Positions 48,607 to 57,974 of a stretch of 64,000 bases of DNA are shown one piece after another (position 1 is the first letter of the stretch; the number at the start of each line of letters is the position of its first letter). The notes below the pieces were generated by a model. It was not told where the DNA came from and ran no database searches. It saw only the letters and a program-made list of their open reading frames with translations. Position numbers and translations under genes: made by a program. Source of the DNA: Microvirga antarctica (lineage in GTDB: Bacteria > Pseudomonadota > Alphaproteobacteria > Rhizobiales > Beijerinckiaceae); the NCBI RefSeq assembly GCF_017921815.1, contig NZ_JAGEMM010000001.1, forward strand, positions 1,364,001 to 1,428,000, in the 5' to 3' direction.

Positions 48607-49182
48607 ATGGTTGTTCTCAACAGGATCTACACGCGTACCGGAGATACAGGCAGCACGGCGCTGGCAGCGGGCGGCCGACGGCCCAAATATGATCTGCGCA
48701 TCGAAGCCTACGGCACCGTCGACGAGACCAACGCCTGCCTCGGCGTCGTCCGCCTCCACACGGCAGGCCAGCCTCTCGATCCCATCCTCAGTCGCATCCA
48801 GAACGACCTCTTCGACCTCGGATCGGACCTTGCAACGGTCGAGACCGGCAAGCCCCTTCCCTACGCCGCTCTGCGCATCACCCAGAGCCAGGTCGACCGT
48901 CTCGAAGCCGAGATCGACCTGATGAACGCCGAGCTCTCGACTCTGCGCTCGTTCGTCCTGCCGGGCGGCACACCGGCGGCCGCGACGTTGCATGTGGCGC
49001 GCACCGTCTGCCGAAGGGCGGAGCGCCTGGTCGTGGCACTGGCCGAAAAAACCGACGAGATCGTGTCAGGCGAGGCCGTGCGCTATCTCAACCGCCTGTC
49101 CGATCTCCTGTTCGTCGCCTCACGCTTCGTCAATGACAAAGGCGCCCTCGACGTCCTCTGGGTCCCCGGCCAGAACCGCTAG
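48607..49182 (+). CDS. Cob(I)alamin adenosyltransferase, PduO type
   Basis: A 191-residue ATP:corrinoid adenosyltransferase with RIYTRTGDTGSTALAAGGR at the ATP site, VDETNACLG, and the helix CRRAERLVVALAEK with RYLNRLSDLLFVASR. It makes adenosylcobalamin, the cofactor of mutases. It is followed 8 bases later by the rhomboid gene. Confidence 0.95.
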   Translation: MVVLNRIYTRTGDTGSTALAAGGRRPKYDLRIEAYGTVDETNACLGVVRLHTAGQPLDPILSRIQNDLFDLGSDLATVETGKPLPYAALRITQSQVDRLEAEIDLMNAELSTLRSFVLPGGTPAAATLHVARTVCRRAERLVVALAEKTDEIVSGEAVRYLNRLSDLLFVASRFVNDKGALDVLWVPGQNR

Positions 49183-49190
49183 GCAACGGG

Positions 49191-49901
49191 ATGTTCCTGC
49201 CGCTTCATGACGGCGTTCCCCTGAAGAACATCCGGACTCCCTTCGCGACCCGCGCGATCGTTGGTGTCTGCATCGTGCTGTACGGCCTGACCTTCTATGG
49301 GCCGCTCGGCCCTGACGCGATGGTGGCGGGGCTTGGTCTCATCCCGGCCGTCCTGCTGGGAACAGAAGTGCTTCCGCAAGGCTACCCGTTTGTCCCGGTC
49401 GAGCTCACCCTCGCCACGAATATCTTTCTGCACGGGACCCTGTTTCATCTTGTGGGCAACCTGCTGTTCCTGTGGGTCTTCGGTGACAACGTGGAGGATG
49501 CCATGGGGCATCTTCGCTTTGTGATCTTCTTCGTTCTCTGCGGGACCCTCGCAAGCCTGGCGCATGTGCTGGTCGACCCGCATTCGCACCGGCCCCTGAT
49601 CGGAGCCTCGGGTGGCATCTCCGGTGTTGTTGCGGCCTACCTCATCCTCTACCCGCGGGTGCGGATCTGGGGTCTGTTTCTCAAAGGCGGCATCCCGCTC
49701 AGGCTCCCAGCCTTCTGGGCCATCGGATTCTGGTTCGTTCTGCAATTCATCTCCGCCTTCTTCAGCGCCGATGACGGAATCGGATGGTTCGCCCATCTTG
49801 GCGGCTTCGCGGCCGGCGCCATCTTGGTTCTGCGGATGAGGCGGCGCGACGACCCGCTTCTTGCGCGCATCGAAGCCCGGGAAGCGCACGCGCCGCGTTG
49901 A
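49191..49901 (+). CDS. Rhomboid-family intramembrane serine protease
   Basis: A 236-residue membrane protein with six helices. It shows [23 protein letters not shown], the catalytic Ser in [10 protein letters not shown] and the His in [10 protein letters not shown]. Rhomboids cut membrane proteins within the bilayer; the substrate is unknown. It is directly downstream of the adenosyltransferase and before etfB. Confidence 0.93.
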   Translation: MFLPLHDGVPLKNIRTPFATRAIVGVCIVLYGLTFYGPLGPDAMVAGLGLIPAVLLGTEVLPQGYPFVPVELTLATNIFLHGTLFHLVGNLLFLWVFGDNVEDAMGHLRFVIFFVLCGTLASLAHVLVDPHSHRPLIGASGGISGVVAAYLILYPRVRIWGLFLKGGIPLRLPAFWAIGFWFVLQFISAFFSADDGIGWFAHLGGFAAGAILVLRMRRRDDPLLARIEAREAHAPR

Positions 49902-50004
49902 CAATCACCGTCCGAGAGATAGGGTCCCGCCAACCATTTCCTGCCTGTCCGGAGGGGCGGAACGCCGCTTGTCCCGGACCCGACCGTGCAATGAGGACAG
50001 CCTT

Positions 50005-50754
50005 ATGAAGCTTCTGGTGTGTGTGAAGCGCGTTGTGGATTACAACGTGAAAATCCGAGTGAAAGCCGACGGGTCCGGCGTCGAATTGGCGAACGTGAAG
50101 ATGTCGATGAATCCTTTCGACGAAATTGCTGTCGAAGAGGCGATCCGCCTGAAGGAGCAGGGCAAGGCGACAGAGATCGTGGCCGTATCGATCGGCCCGC
50201 AACAGGCCGGTGAGACCATCCGGACGGCGCTGGCCATGGGAGCCGATCGCGGCATCCTCGTGAAGACCGACGCGACGGTTGAGCCGCTGGCCGTCGCCAA
50301 GCTACTGCAAAAAGTGATCGAGCAGGAAAAGCCCGACCTCGTCATTCTCGGCAAGCAGGCCATCGACGACGACGCCAATCAGACCGGTCAGATGCTGGCG
50401 GCCCTGCTCGGCTGGCCCCAGGGCACCTTCGCGTTCAAACTGACGCCGGGCGACGGTACGATTGACGTCACCCGCGAGGTGGACGGCGGATTGCAGACCG
50501 TGGGACTCAAGCTGCCGGCGATCATCACCACCGACCTGCGCCTGAACGAGCCGCGTTACGCCAGCCTGCCGAACATCATGAAGGCCAAGAAGAAGCCGCT
50601 CGATGAGACCTCGCCCGAGACCCTCGGTGTCGATATTACGCCCCGCCTCAAGGTGCTGAAGACAACCGAACCCGGCGGGCGCAAGGCCGGCGTCAAACTC
50701 GGCTCGGTGGCCGAACTGGTGTCGAAGCTGAAGACCGAAGCCGGCGTGCTCTGA
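50005..50754 (+). CDS. etfB: Electron transfer flavoprotein beta subunit
   Basis: A 249-residue subunit starting [20 protein letters not shown], with [16 protein letters not shown] and the FAD/AMP-contacting [17 protein letters not shown] carries electrons from acyl-CoA dehydrogenases to the quinone pool. It is 16 bases before etfA. Confidence 0.96.
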   Translation: MKLLVCVKRVVDYNVKIRVKADGSGVELANVKMSMNPFDEIAVEEAIRLKEQGKATEIVAVSIGPQQAGETIRTALAMGADRGILVKTDATVEPLAVAKLLQKVIEQEKPDLVILGKQAIDDDANQTGQMLAALLGWPQGTFAFKLTPGDGTIDVTREVDGGLQTVGLKLPAIITTDLRLNEPRYASLPNIMKAKKKPLDETSPETLGVDITPRLKVLKTTEPGGRKAGVKLGSVAELVSKLKTEAGVL

Positions 50755-50770
50755 GAAGGATCGAACGACC

Positions 50771-51712
50771 ATGACCACATTGCTGATCGCCGAGCACGAC
50801 AATGCTCATCTGAAGGACGCCACCCACAAGGCGCTGTCTGCCGCAGCCGCGCTGGGCGGCCCTGTCCACGTGCTGGTGGCCGGCGCCAACGCGCAGGCCG
50901 CAGCCGATGCGGCCTCCAAGCTCGCGGGGGTCGAGAAGGTGCTCCTGGCCGATGGGCCATCCTATGAGCATCAACTGGCCGAGCCGCTCGCGGCCCTGAT
51001 CGTGTCGCTTGCCGGCCCCTACGACGCGATCGTGGCTGCTGCCACCACAACGGGCAAGAACGTCCTGCCGCGCGTCGCAGCCCTGCTCGACGTGATGCAG
51101 ATCTCGGACGTCACCAAGGTCGTGTCGCCCGACACCTTCGAGCGCCCGATCTATGCCGGCAACGCGATCCAGACCGTTCAGGCGAGTGATGCCAAGAAGG
51201 TGATCACGGTGCGGATCTCGGCCTTCCCGGCAGCCGCCGAGGGCAGATCTGCACCCATCGAGACGGTGGCCAGCGCCGCCGATCCGCAGATTTCCACCTT
51301 CAAAGGCGAAGAGATCGCCCAGAACGACCGCCCTGAACTGACCTCGGCCCGGATCATCATCTCGGGCGGCCGGTCGCTGGGCTCGGCCGAGAACTTCGCC
51401 AAGTATATCGAGCCGATTGCCGACAAGCTCGGGGCCGCCATGGGCGCGAGCCGCGCGGCGGTCGATGCCGGCTATGCGCCGAACGATTGGCAGGTCGGCC
51501 AGACCGGCAAGGTCGTGGCGCCGCAGCTTTATATCGCGGTGGGCATTTCCGGCGCCATCCAGCATCTCGCCGGCATGAAGGATTCCAAGGTGATCGTGGC
51601 AATCAACAAGGATGAGGAAGCGCCAATCTTCCAGGTGGCCGATTACGGGCTGGTGGGCGACCTCTTCAAGATCCTGCCGGAACTGCAAGAAGAGTTGACC
51701 AAAGCAGGGTAA
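50771..51712 (+). CDS. etfA: Electron transfer flavoprotein alpha subunit
   Basis: A 313-residue subunit that binds FAD. It shows [55 protein letters not shown] and the ending [27 protein letters not shown]. It is followed by hbd. Confidence 0.97.
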   Translation: MTTLLIAEHDNAHLKDATHKALSAAAALGGPVHVLVAGANAQAAADAASKLAGVEKVLLADGPSYEHQLAEPLAALIVSLAGPYDAIVAAATTTGKNVLPRVAALLDVMQISDVTKVVSPDTFERPIYAGNAIQTVQASDAKKVITVRISAFPAAAEGRSAPIETVASAADPQISTFKGEEIAQNDRPELTSARIIISGGRSLGSAENFAKYIEPIADKLGAAMGASRAAVDAGYAPNDWQVGQTGKVVAPQLYIAVGISGAIQHLAGMKDSKVIVAINKDEEAPIFQVADYGLVGDLFKILPELQEELTKAG

Positions 51713-51794
51713 TGGCGTCAGGAATGTGTCTTGCCCGGGCGGCGGTCCCGCCCGGGTTGTTTTCATGACCAGAACGTCCAGGACGACAGGCAAG

Positions 51795-52676
51795 ATGAGT
51801 ATCGAGATCAAAACAGTCGGTGTGATCGGCGCTGGCCAGATGGGCAGCGGCATTGCCCATGTCTGTTCCCTTGCGGGGTTCGATGTTCGTCTGCACGACC
51901 TGTCCGAGGACCGCATCCATACCGGCCTTGCCACCATCAACGGCAACATGGCCCGCCAGGTGTCCAAGGAGGCGATCACCGACGCGGAGCGTCAGGCGGC
52001 GCTCTCGCGGATTCAACCCGCGCCCACCTATGACGATCTGGCGGCCTGCGACATCGTCATCGAGGCGGCGACCGAGAACGAGGAGGTGAAGCGCAAGATC
52101 TTCACCGCGCTCTGCCCGTCGCTGCGGCCCGAGACGATGATCGCCACCAACACCTCGTCGATTTCGATCACGCGGCTGGCTGCATCGACGGATCGGCCCG
52201 AGCGGTTCATCGGCATTCATTTCATGAACCCGGTCCCGGTCATGCAGCTCGTGGAGCTGATCCGGGGCATCGCGACCGAAGACCCGACCTATGAATCCGC
52301 CAAGGAGTTCATCGGCAAGCTCGGCAAGACCACCACCGTCTCCGAGGATTTCCCGGCCTTCATCGTCAACCGCATCCTTCTGCCGATGATCAACGAAGCG
52401 ATCTACACGCTCTACGAGGGTGTTGGATCGGTCGAGGCCATCGACACCGCCATGCGGCTCGGGGCCAACCATCCCATGGGGCCGCTGCAGCTTGCGGACT
52501 TCATCGGGCTGGATACCTGCCTGTCGGTCATGCAGGTGCTGCACGAGGGCCTGGCCGATTCCAAATATCGGCCCTGCCCGCTCCTGGTGAAATACGTGGA
52601 AGCCGGCTGGCTCGGCCGGAAGGCCAAACGCGGCTTCTACGATTATCGCGGCGAAAAGCCCGTCCCCACCCGCTAG
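51795..52676 (+). CDS. hbd: 3-hydroxybutyryl-CoA dehydrogenase
   Basis: A 293-residue NAD-binding enzyme starting MSIEIKTVGVIGAGQMGSGI (Rossmann GxGxxG) with the catalytic region IGIHFMNPVPVMQLVE and NHPMGPLQLADFIGLD. It oxidises 3-hydroxybutyryl-CoA to acetoacetyl-CoA in beta-oxidation or PHB-related metabolism. The start at 51795 gives the proper N-terminus. It completes the etfB-etfA-hbd operon. Confidence 0.95.
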   Translation: MSIEIKTVGVIGAGQMGSGIAHVCSLAGFDVRLHDLSEDRIHTGLATINGNMARQVSKEAITDAERQAALSRIQPAPTYDDLAACDIVIEAATENEEVKRKIFTALCPSLRPETMIATNTSSISITRLAASTDRPERFIGIHFMNPVPVMQLVELIRGIATEDPTYESAKEFIGKLGKTTTVSEDFPAFIVNRILLPMINEAIYTLYEGVGSVEAIDTAMRLGANHPMGPLQLADFIGLDTCLSVMQVLHEGLADSKYRPCPLLVKYVEAGWLGRKAKRGFYDYRGEKPVPTR

Positions 52677-52746
52677 CATCGCGCCTCACCTCTGGCACCC
52701 GCGCTTCCGCAATGGCATGATGAGCCATGGGGTGATGGGGGCGCGC

Positions 52747-53746
52747 ATGGGAACGATCAGCCTCAGGTGTTCAGCAGCGCTGCTGCTGGCCTTTTTCGTG
52801 GTTGTCCATACGCCCGCTTCCGCCCAGACGCCTCCGGTCGCGCCCGATCCGTTCTGGAACGTCCCGGATCTGGGATCCTTGCCGGACGACCCGCAAAGCC
52901 AATTGATCCGGCGCGGCCGGGATCTGGTAACGGCCACCTACGCCCATATCGGCCCGCAGGTGCCGGATCCGGCCAAGCGCTACGCCGGCAACAACCTCGC
53001 TTGCACCAATTGCCATCTCAATGCCGGCATGAAGCGGTTCGGCAATCCGCTCTGGGGCCTTCTGGACGCCTTTCCGCAATACAATGCGGAGACGGGCAAA
53101 CCCATCAGCCTGGAGCAGCGGGTCAATGCCTGCATGACCCGCAGCATGAACGGCAAGCCCTTGCCTGAAGCTGCGCCCGAAATGCAGGCGCTTGTGGCCT
53201 ATATCGGGTTCCTGTCCCTGGGCGTGAAACCGGGGGAGGTTCTGACCGGTGGCGGTTCCGGCCGGATTGCCGAGCTCGACCGCCCGGCCGATCCCGTGCG
53301 GGGCGCGGCGGTCTTTGGCACAACCTGCGCGGTCTGCCATCAGACGGATGGGTCGGGACTGCGCCGGTCGGTCGCCGGCACCGATCTCGGCTACATTGGT
53401 GCCACCGCTCTGGGGACAGGACAGTTTCAACACCGGCGCCGGCATGAACCGCTTGGGGACGCTGGCCAATTTCGTCCATGACAACATGCCGAACGGCACC
53501 AGTTACATGATGCCGATGGTGGCGCCGGCCGATGCCTGGGATGTGGCTGCCTTCGTGGTGTCGCAACCTCGCCCGCTAAAGCCCGACCTGGAGAAGGATT
53601 ATCCCGACCGCCTGCAAAAGCCCGCAGACACCCCCTATGGGCCCTACGCGGATGGTTTTTCCCGCGACCAGCACGTCTACGGTCCATTTGGGCCCATCCG
53701 CGACGCCCTTGCGCGGCTCAAGGCGGCCGCGAAGCCGGCGCCCTAA
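52747..53746 (+). pseudogene. TsdA-like diheme cytochrome c, frameshifted
   Basis: An exported (LLLAFFVVVHTPASAQ) diheme cytochrome resembling thiosulfate dehydrogenase TsdA. It has a first heme site CTNCH, then LEQRVNACMTRSMNG with the Cys that is a heme ligand in TsdA, then a second heme site CAVCH. After about 53397 the frame must shift by one base: the continuation VPPLWGQDSFNTGAGMNRL begins at 53399 in another frame and runs to 53746. One extra G in the GG at 53398-53399 explains it. It may be a real pseudogene, an assembly error or a rare programmed shift. Start 52747 or 52717. Confidence 0.8.
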
Positions 53747-54264
53747 AGAAAGCGCCGGAAGAGGTCGGCGAAGTAGTATGGCCCGAGCGTCCAGAGCCCC
53801 GCCCAAAGGGCCGCACCGATCGCATTGGCGGCGAGGAAATGATGCCACGGCATGCCCACCGAGCCGGCGACGAGCCCGTTCAATTGCCGCAGGACAACCA
53901 CGAACCGCGCTGTCAGCACCATCACGAAGCCCCGATGCTGGGCGAGCTTCTCGACCCTGGCAAGCCGCTCCGGCGTCAGTTTGATCAGAGGACCGAAACG
54001 CTCAAGAAGCCGCCGCCCCCCGAAATGCCCGATCAGGAACCCGGTGCTGTCGCCCAGGACCGCCCCCAGAAAAGCCGCCAGGAACACGTGCTCGAGACTG
54101 AGATCGCCGCGCGTGGCGAGCAACGAGGCGGCAATGAGGGCGCTCTCACCGGGCAGCGGCACGCCGAAGGATTCGAAATAGATCACCACGAACAACGCGG
54201 CAGCCCCGTAGAGCAGGATGAAGTGCTCGATATTGGTGGCAGCGTGCTGGAAGAAGCTGATCAT
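53743..54264 (-). CDS. DedA-family (VTT domain) membrane protein
   Basis: A 173-residue membrane protein with FESFGVPLPGESALIAASLLA, GAVLGDSTGFLIGHFGGRRL and the Arg-rich RFVVVLRQLNGLVAG, signatures of DedA/VTT proteins that help lipid carrier recycling and membrane homeostasis. The start at 54264 gives MISFFQHAATNIEHF. Its stop overlaps the cytochrome pseudogene stop by 3 bases, convergent. Confidence 0.88.
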   Translation of the reverse strand: MISFFQHAATNIEHFILLYGAAALFVVIYFESFGVPLPGESALIAASLLATRGDLSLEHVFLAAFLGAVLGDSTGFLIGHFGGRRLLERFGPLIKLTPERLARVEKLAQHRGFVMVLTARFVVVLRQLNGLVAGSVGMPWHHFLAANAIGAALWAGLWTLGPYYFADLFRRFL

Positions 54265-54466
54265 GGAAGATCCGTCGGGGGGGATATACCCCCGCCATCC
54301 CATGCCGCAGGCGTGTTGGCGAGTGTTTTCTGAAGGAAATGGCCGTTCAGACGCTTTCCTGTGGGGTGCGTCACAGAGTTGCCGCAGGCCTGCTTCACAA
54401 CGGTGTCACAAGTCCTGTAGTCTAAGCGAGAAATAGGACAACGCCTTTCCTGATCGAGGAGGTGAA

Positions 54467-55036
54467 GTGACGATACACGTCCAGCCTGTCGTACGGCCGG
54501 AGGCCTGCCCGGCCCTCGTTCTCAACGCCGATTACCGGCCCTTGAGCTACTATCCCTTGTCGATCTGGTGTTGGCAGGACGCGATCAAGGCAGTGTTTCT
54601 CGACCGGGTGAACATCGTCTCCGAATACGACAAGACGGTGCGAAGTCCGTCCTTTGAAATCCGCCTGCCTTCGGTGATCTCTCTCAAGACCTACGTCAAA
54701 CCGTCGCGTCATCCGGCCTTTACCCGCTTCAACGTCTTTCTGCGCGATCGCTTCACCTGCCAATATTGCGGCACCCGGGAGGACCTGACGTTCGATCACG
54801 TCATTCCGCGCTCCAAGGGCGGCCAGACCACCTGGGAAAACGTGGTGGCGGCATGCGCACCCTGCAACTTGCGCAAGGGCGACCGGCTCCCTGCCCATGT
54901 GGAGATGTGGCCGCGCCAGAGCCCCTTCGCACCGACCCTGCAGGATCTGCATTCCAACGGCCGCCTGTTCCCGCCGAATTACCTGCATGACAGCTGGCTC
55001 GACTATCTCTACTGGGACAGCGAACTGGAACCGTAG
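54467..55036 (+). CDS. HNH endonuclease family protein
   Basis: A 189-residue protein with an HNH core: zinc-type Cys pair CQYCG, DHVIPRSKGGQTTWENVVAAC and CNLRKGD. This type, starting PALVLNADYRPLSYYPLSIW, is widespread and chromosomal in Alphaproteobacteria; the biological role is not known. Start GTG 54467 has the strong site GAGGAGG. Confidence 0.9.
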   Translation: MTIHVQPVVRPEACPALVLNADYRPLSYYPLSIWCWQDAIKAVFLDRVNIVSEYDKTVRSPSFEIRLPSVISLKTYVKPSRHPAFTRFNVFLRDRFTCQYCGTREDLTFDHVIPRSKGGQTTWENVVAACAPCNLRKGDRLPAHVEMWPRQSPFAPTLQDLHSNGRLFPPNYLHDSWLDYLYWDSELEP

Positions 55037-55037
55037 A

Positions 55038-55520
55038 TCAGCCCCGCCGCGCCGCTACGCCGGAAAGGGCTGCAAGCGCCAGGGAAATCAGCACGTTCCA
55101 GCCGGCGAGCGACAGCCCGAGGAACCGCCAGGCGGCCTCCGTGCAGCTCACGACGCGGATCTTGTTCAACTGGTTCAGAAGATCCCCGACCGACCCTCCC
55201 GCAGCGCCCCCGCCGCCGCCGCAATCGCTGGGGCCGAGCCACCATCCCCATTCGACGCCCGCGTGATAGGTGCCCAAGGCGGCGCTTGCGAGAAACAGCA
55301 GTGCCAGCAGCCACAGGATGGCCCGTCCCCCGTGTTGGGGAAGGACGACTCCCAGCAGCGCCAGGGGAATGCCGAAATAATAGGGATAGCGCTGCTCCAG
55401 GCAGAGCTTGCACGGCTGATAGCCATAGCCGTACTGAAACACGAGCGCTCCGCCGATCGTGGCCGCTGCAGCGAGCGCAACGACAAGGCAGGCTTGCCGG
55501 ATAGTCAAACGCACAGGCAT
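55038..55520 (-). CDS. dsbB: Disulfide bond formation protein B
   Basis: A 160-residue inner-membrane quinone-linked oxidase with four helices. The N-terminal Cys pair is QPCKLCLEQRYPYY; the second pair is made by SDCGGGG and VVSCTEAAWRFLG. It reoxidises DsbA. An unusual Gly run (CGGGGGAAGG) sits in the second loop. ATG 55520 has GAGG nine bases upstream. It ends one base from the HNH gene, convergent. Confidence 0.9.
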   Translation of the reverse strand: MPVRLTIRQACLVVALAAAATIGGALVFQYGYGYQPCKLCLEQRYPYYFGIPLALLGVVLPQHGGRAILWLLALLFLASAALGTYHAGVEWGWWLGPSDCGGGGGAAGGSVGDLLNQLNKIRVVSCTEAAWRFLGLSLAGWNVLISLALAALSGVAARRG

Positions 55521-55531
55521 CGCTGCCATCC

Positions 55532-56113
55532 TCAGAACAGATAACGGAAGGCTATGAAACCGCCCACCACGGCCGCGATGGACACCGCTGCCACGATGTT
55601 GAAGTGGCGATCGATGATCCCCTTGATGGAGCCTCCGTAGCGGCTCATCAACAATGCCACGATGAAGAAGCGCGCACCGCGCGTGATGATCGACAACAGG
55701 ATGAACCAGCCCAGGTGATAGCCCGCAAAGCCGGACGTGATCGTGACGAGCTTGTAGGGAATCGGTGTCAGGCCCTTCAGCAGGATGATCCAGTGGCCGT
55801 ATTCCGCGTAGGAATGCCGGAACGCCTCGGCCCCGTCCGCAAGACCGTAGAACTTGAACACCCACACGCCGATCGAATCGTAGAGCAGGTAGCCGATGGC
55901 GTAGCCCAGCAACCCGCCCACCACCGATGCGATGGTGCAGATCAGCGCATAGGACCAGGCCCGATCCGGCCGCGCCAGCATCATGGGAACCAGCATCACA
56001 TCGGGCGGGACGGGGAAGAACGAGCTCTCGGCAAACGACACCGCCGCCAGCGCGTAGGGCGCCGAGGGGCGCGCGGCAAGCGACAGGGTCCAGTCGTAAA
56101 GGCGTCGCAGCAT
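55532..56113 (-). CDS. YqaA/DedA-related membrane protein
   Basis: A 193-residue membrane protein with about five helices and the VTT features SSFFPVPPDVMLVPMMLA, GGLLGYAIGYLLYD and KGLTPIPYKLVTITSGFA. It is the YqaA subgroup, whose role in lipid or membrane homeostasis is inferred from DedA. It lies 11 bases upstream of dsbB and is probably co-transcribed. Confidence 0.88.
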   Translation of the reverse strand: MLRRLYDWTLSLAARPSAPYALAAVSFAESSFFPVPPDVMLVPMMLARPDRAWSYALICTIASVVGGLLGYAIGYLLYDSIGVWVFKFYGLADGAEAFRHSYAEYGHWIILLKGLTPIPYKLVTITSGFAGYHLGWFILLSIITRGARFFIVALLMSRYGGSIKGIIDRHFNIVAAVSIAAVVGGFIAFRYLF

Positions 56114-56362
56114 GAAAGCCTCAGGGCCAAAGGGGCGTGGATGTGAAGCGTCGGATAGCCTCCGTCATGATCCCGTTCGCAGCCCGACGCCGAGGAAAGG
56201 CCCGCCGCCCGACAGCACAAAAGGGTTCCAAACCGAAAGCCGGGCCTTCCGGCCCCGCCCCTTTGAGCACAAGCCGCCCGCCGTGGCGAGAGGCCTGCGC
56301 GCCGCGTCCCATCAAGTCTCATTGACCGGCCCGCGGGAGGCATGTTACTCGGCACTCGCGTT

Positions 56363-56447
56363 GCCCCTGTGGCGGAATTGGTAGACGCGCTCGACTCAAA
56401 ATCGAGTTCCGCAAGGAGTGCTGGTTCGATTCCGGCCAGGGGCACCA
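56363..56447 (+). tRNA. tRNA-Leu (anticodon CAA)
   Basis: An 85-base class II tRNA with acceptor stem GCCCCTG/CAGGGGC, D-arm GGCGGAATTGGTAGACGC, anticodon stem CTCGA/TCGAG with loop CTCAAAA (anticodon CAA at 56397-56399), a variable arm, and encoded CCA. It reads UUG. It is the apparent integration site of the element to the right: the integrase gene ends 7 bases downstream. Confidence 0.95.
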
Positions 56448-56453
56448 TTAGGC
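56430..56453. other. Probable attachment site of the prophage/island in the tRNA 3' end
   Basis: The tRNA 3' end (T-arm to CCA) is followed at once by the integrase gene, the standard arrangement for a tyrosine-integrase element inserted in a tRNA gene. The other att copy would be beyond the window, so the exact core is not determined. Confidence 0.5.
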
Positions 56454-57599
56454 CTAATCTTCATTGATTTTACTCGCTTTTCTTGCCTTGTTTGTCCCAC
56501 TTTTGTTTTTTGGGGTCGAAAGTGGGACAGTTTCGTTCGCGGTTTGGCTCGACACCACCAACTTCATCGCATCATTGGCGAGCTTCTTTCGGTTCGCGCT
56601 GCGGGTGTAGAGAGCGGCCATCTTGGGGTCGCTCCACCCGTAGATGGCCATGAGCTGACTCTCAGTTGCTCCATTCCCAGCGGCGACCGACGCGCCAGCC
56701 TTGCGCAAGCCGTGAGGTGAACAGTGGGGCAAGCCTGCCTCCGTGCACCAGTCGCGGAATCGGTTTCCAAAGCTGTCTCCGTTTGCCCAGGGACGGCCGT
56801 GGTCGGAGATGAGAAAGGCCAGATCACCTTTGTCGCTCGTGGAGTCGATGACCGCCCGCAACTCCGGCAGGACCGGTATCTCTATCTCGACGTGTTTGCG
56901 GAGCCGGTTTTTGTAAACCCGGAACTTCATTGTGCCGTCCCGAACGTGCTGCCGGCCAAGCAAAACAACATCCGATCGACGTGCTCCCGTATAGAGCAGT
57001 AGAGCGAGGGCCAATCGGGCCTTCGTGCCGATCGGGTGGCGGCACTCGTACTGCTGAACCTCGTCTACCGTCCAGGCGTGCCAGCCCTCGGGATTTCGCG
57101 ACCGGAGCTTCTTCACCCCGATTGTGGGGTTAAGCCGTGCGTGCTCGTATTCGACAGCGAACTCAAACAGTCCGCGCATAGCCTTCAGGAAGCTGTTGGC
57201 CGCCTCTGGCGTATCCGCCCGCCTATCCATGCCCTTTCGGATCACCTTGGGCGTGATGTGGCCAAGCAACTCATCCCCGGCCGTCTCGCATGCCTTCTCG
57301 AGGATTTTCCGACGCACATGCCGTGACCTGGGAGAGCGAAGTTTATCCTTGAACGATGCCGATCCGAAGTATTCGACACACAACCAACGCAGCGTCCCAT
57401 TGGAGGGCTTCGCCAGGCGGGGAGCTTGGGCAACTGGGGCCTCGCCGGCGAGAGCGGCCTTGTAGACGGCCATGAACTCCTCGGATCCCGGCAAACCCGG
57501 CAGTCGGATTTTCCTCTTGCCCGGTCGGCGGAAATACCAGCGCGAATTGCCGTGGCGATCCACATCACCGGTTACGTACTTGAGGTTGATCTTCGCCAT
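56454..57599 (-). CDS. int: Tyrosine-type integrase
   Basis: A 381-residue phage integrase. The catalytic residues are visible: Arg in LLLYTGARRSDVVLL, His-x-x-Arg in SPHGLRKAG, and the nucleophile Tyr in GWSDPKMAALYTRS. The N-terminal arm and core domains are normal. It points toward the tRNA-Leu gene and should drive integration and, with the next gene, excision. Base use is less GC-rich than the flanking chromosome. Confidence 0.93.
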   Translation of the reverse strand: MAKINLKYVTGDVDRHGNSRWYFRRPGKRKIRLPGLPGSEEFMAVYKAALAGEAPVAQAPRLAKPSNGTLRWLCVEYFGSASFKDKLRSPRSRHVRRKILEKACETAGDELLGHITPKVIRKGMDRRADTPEAANSFLKAMRGLFEFAVEYEHARLNPTIGVKKLRSRNPEGWHAWTVDEVQQYECRHPIGTKARLALALLLYTGARRSDVVLLGRQHVRDGTMKFRVYKNRLRKHVEIEIPVLPELRAVIDSTSDKGDLAFLISDHGRPWANGDSFGNRFRDWCTEAGLPHCSPHGLRKAGASVAAGNGATESQLMAIYGWSDPKMAALYTRSANRKKLANDAMKLVVSSQTANETVPLSTPKNKSGTNKARKASKINED

Positions 57600-57601
57600 G
57601 G

Positions 57602-57841
57602 TCAGAGCACTATTTCACGGTCCGCCTGCATTGGCTGGTCGTCAGGCAAGGCATCGACGGCCGCATTCAGAGACCGGACGCACCAGATCTTCCGGCCATC
57701 GATCCGCTTGGGTCGCGGCATGCGCCCGTCATTCACCATCTCGTCGAACTTGGTCACTCCGATGCCAACAAAGGCAGCAGCCGCGTCGCGATTGACGAGG
57801 CGCGGTGCAAGGGTGTCCGGAAGTGCGGTGCGACGCGCCAT
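57602..57841 (-). CDS. AlpA/excisionase-like helix-turn-helix protein
   Basis: A 79-residue DNA-binding protein: APRLVNRDAAAAFVGIGVTKFDEMVNDGRMPRPKRIDGRKIW has the winged-helix pattern of AlpA or phage excisionases. It sits 2 bases upstream of int and is likely co-transcribed; it could direct excision or control int expression. The start at 57841 is the first ATG after the upstream terminator. Confidence 0.8.
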   Translation of the reverse strand: MARRTALPDTLAPRLVNRDAAAAFVGIGVTKFDEMVNDGRMPRPKRIDGRKIWCVRSLNAAVDALPDDQPMQADREIVL

Positions 57842-57895
57842 GGTTTTCGCCCATATGAAAATTGAAGTGCGGCCTTGCCCTCCTTGTCCCGTGGT

Positions 57896-57968
57896 AAAAA
57901 ACGCGGGGCCGGGAGAAGAGCTTTCCGTTATCGGCTCGGCCGCGAAGCCCTCAAAGGAGTCCCCGCGT
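57896..57968 (-). terminator. Long-loop terminator-like element after the capsid gene
   Basis: On the minus strand ACGCGGGG (57968-57961) pairs with CCCCGCGT (57908-57901) across about 52 bases and is followed by six T. It lies just past the capsid stop and in front of the AlpA-like gene. The loop contains further GC-rich self-complementary parts. It probably ends the late transcript; a structured RNA is also possible. Confidence 0.5.
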
Positions 57969-57974
57969 GAAGGG

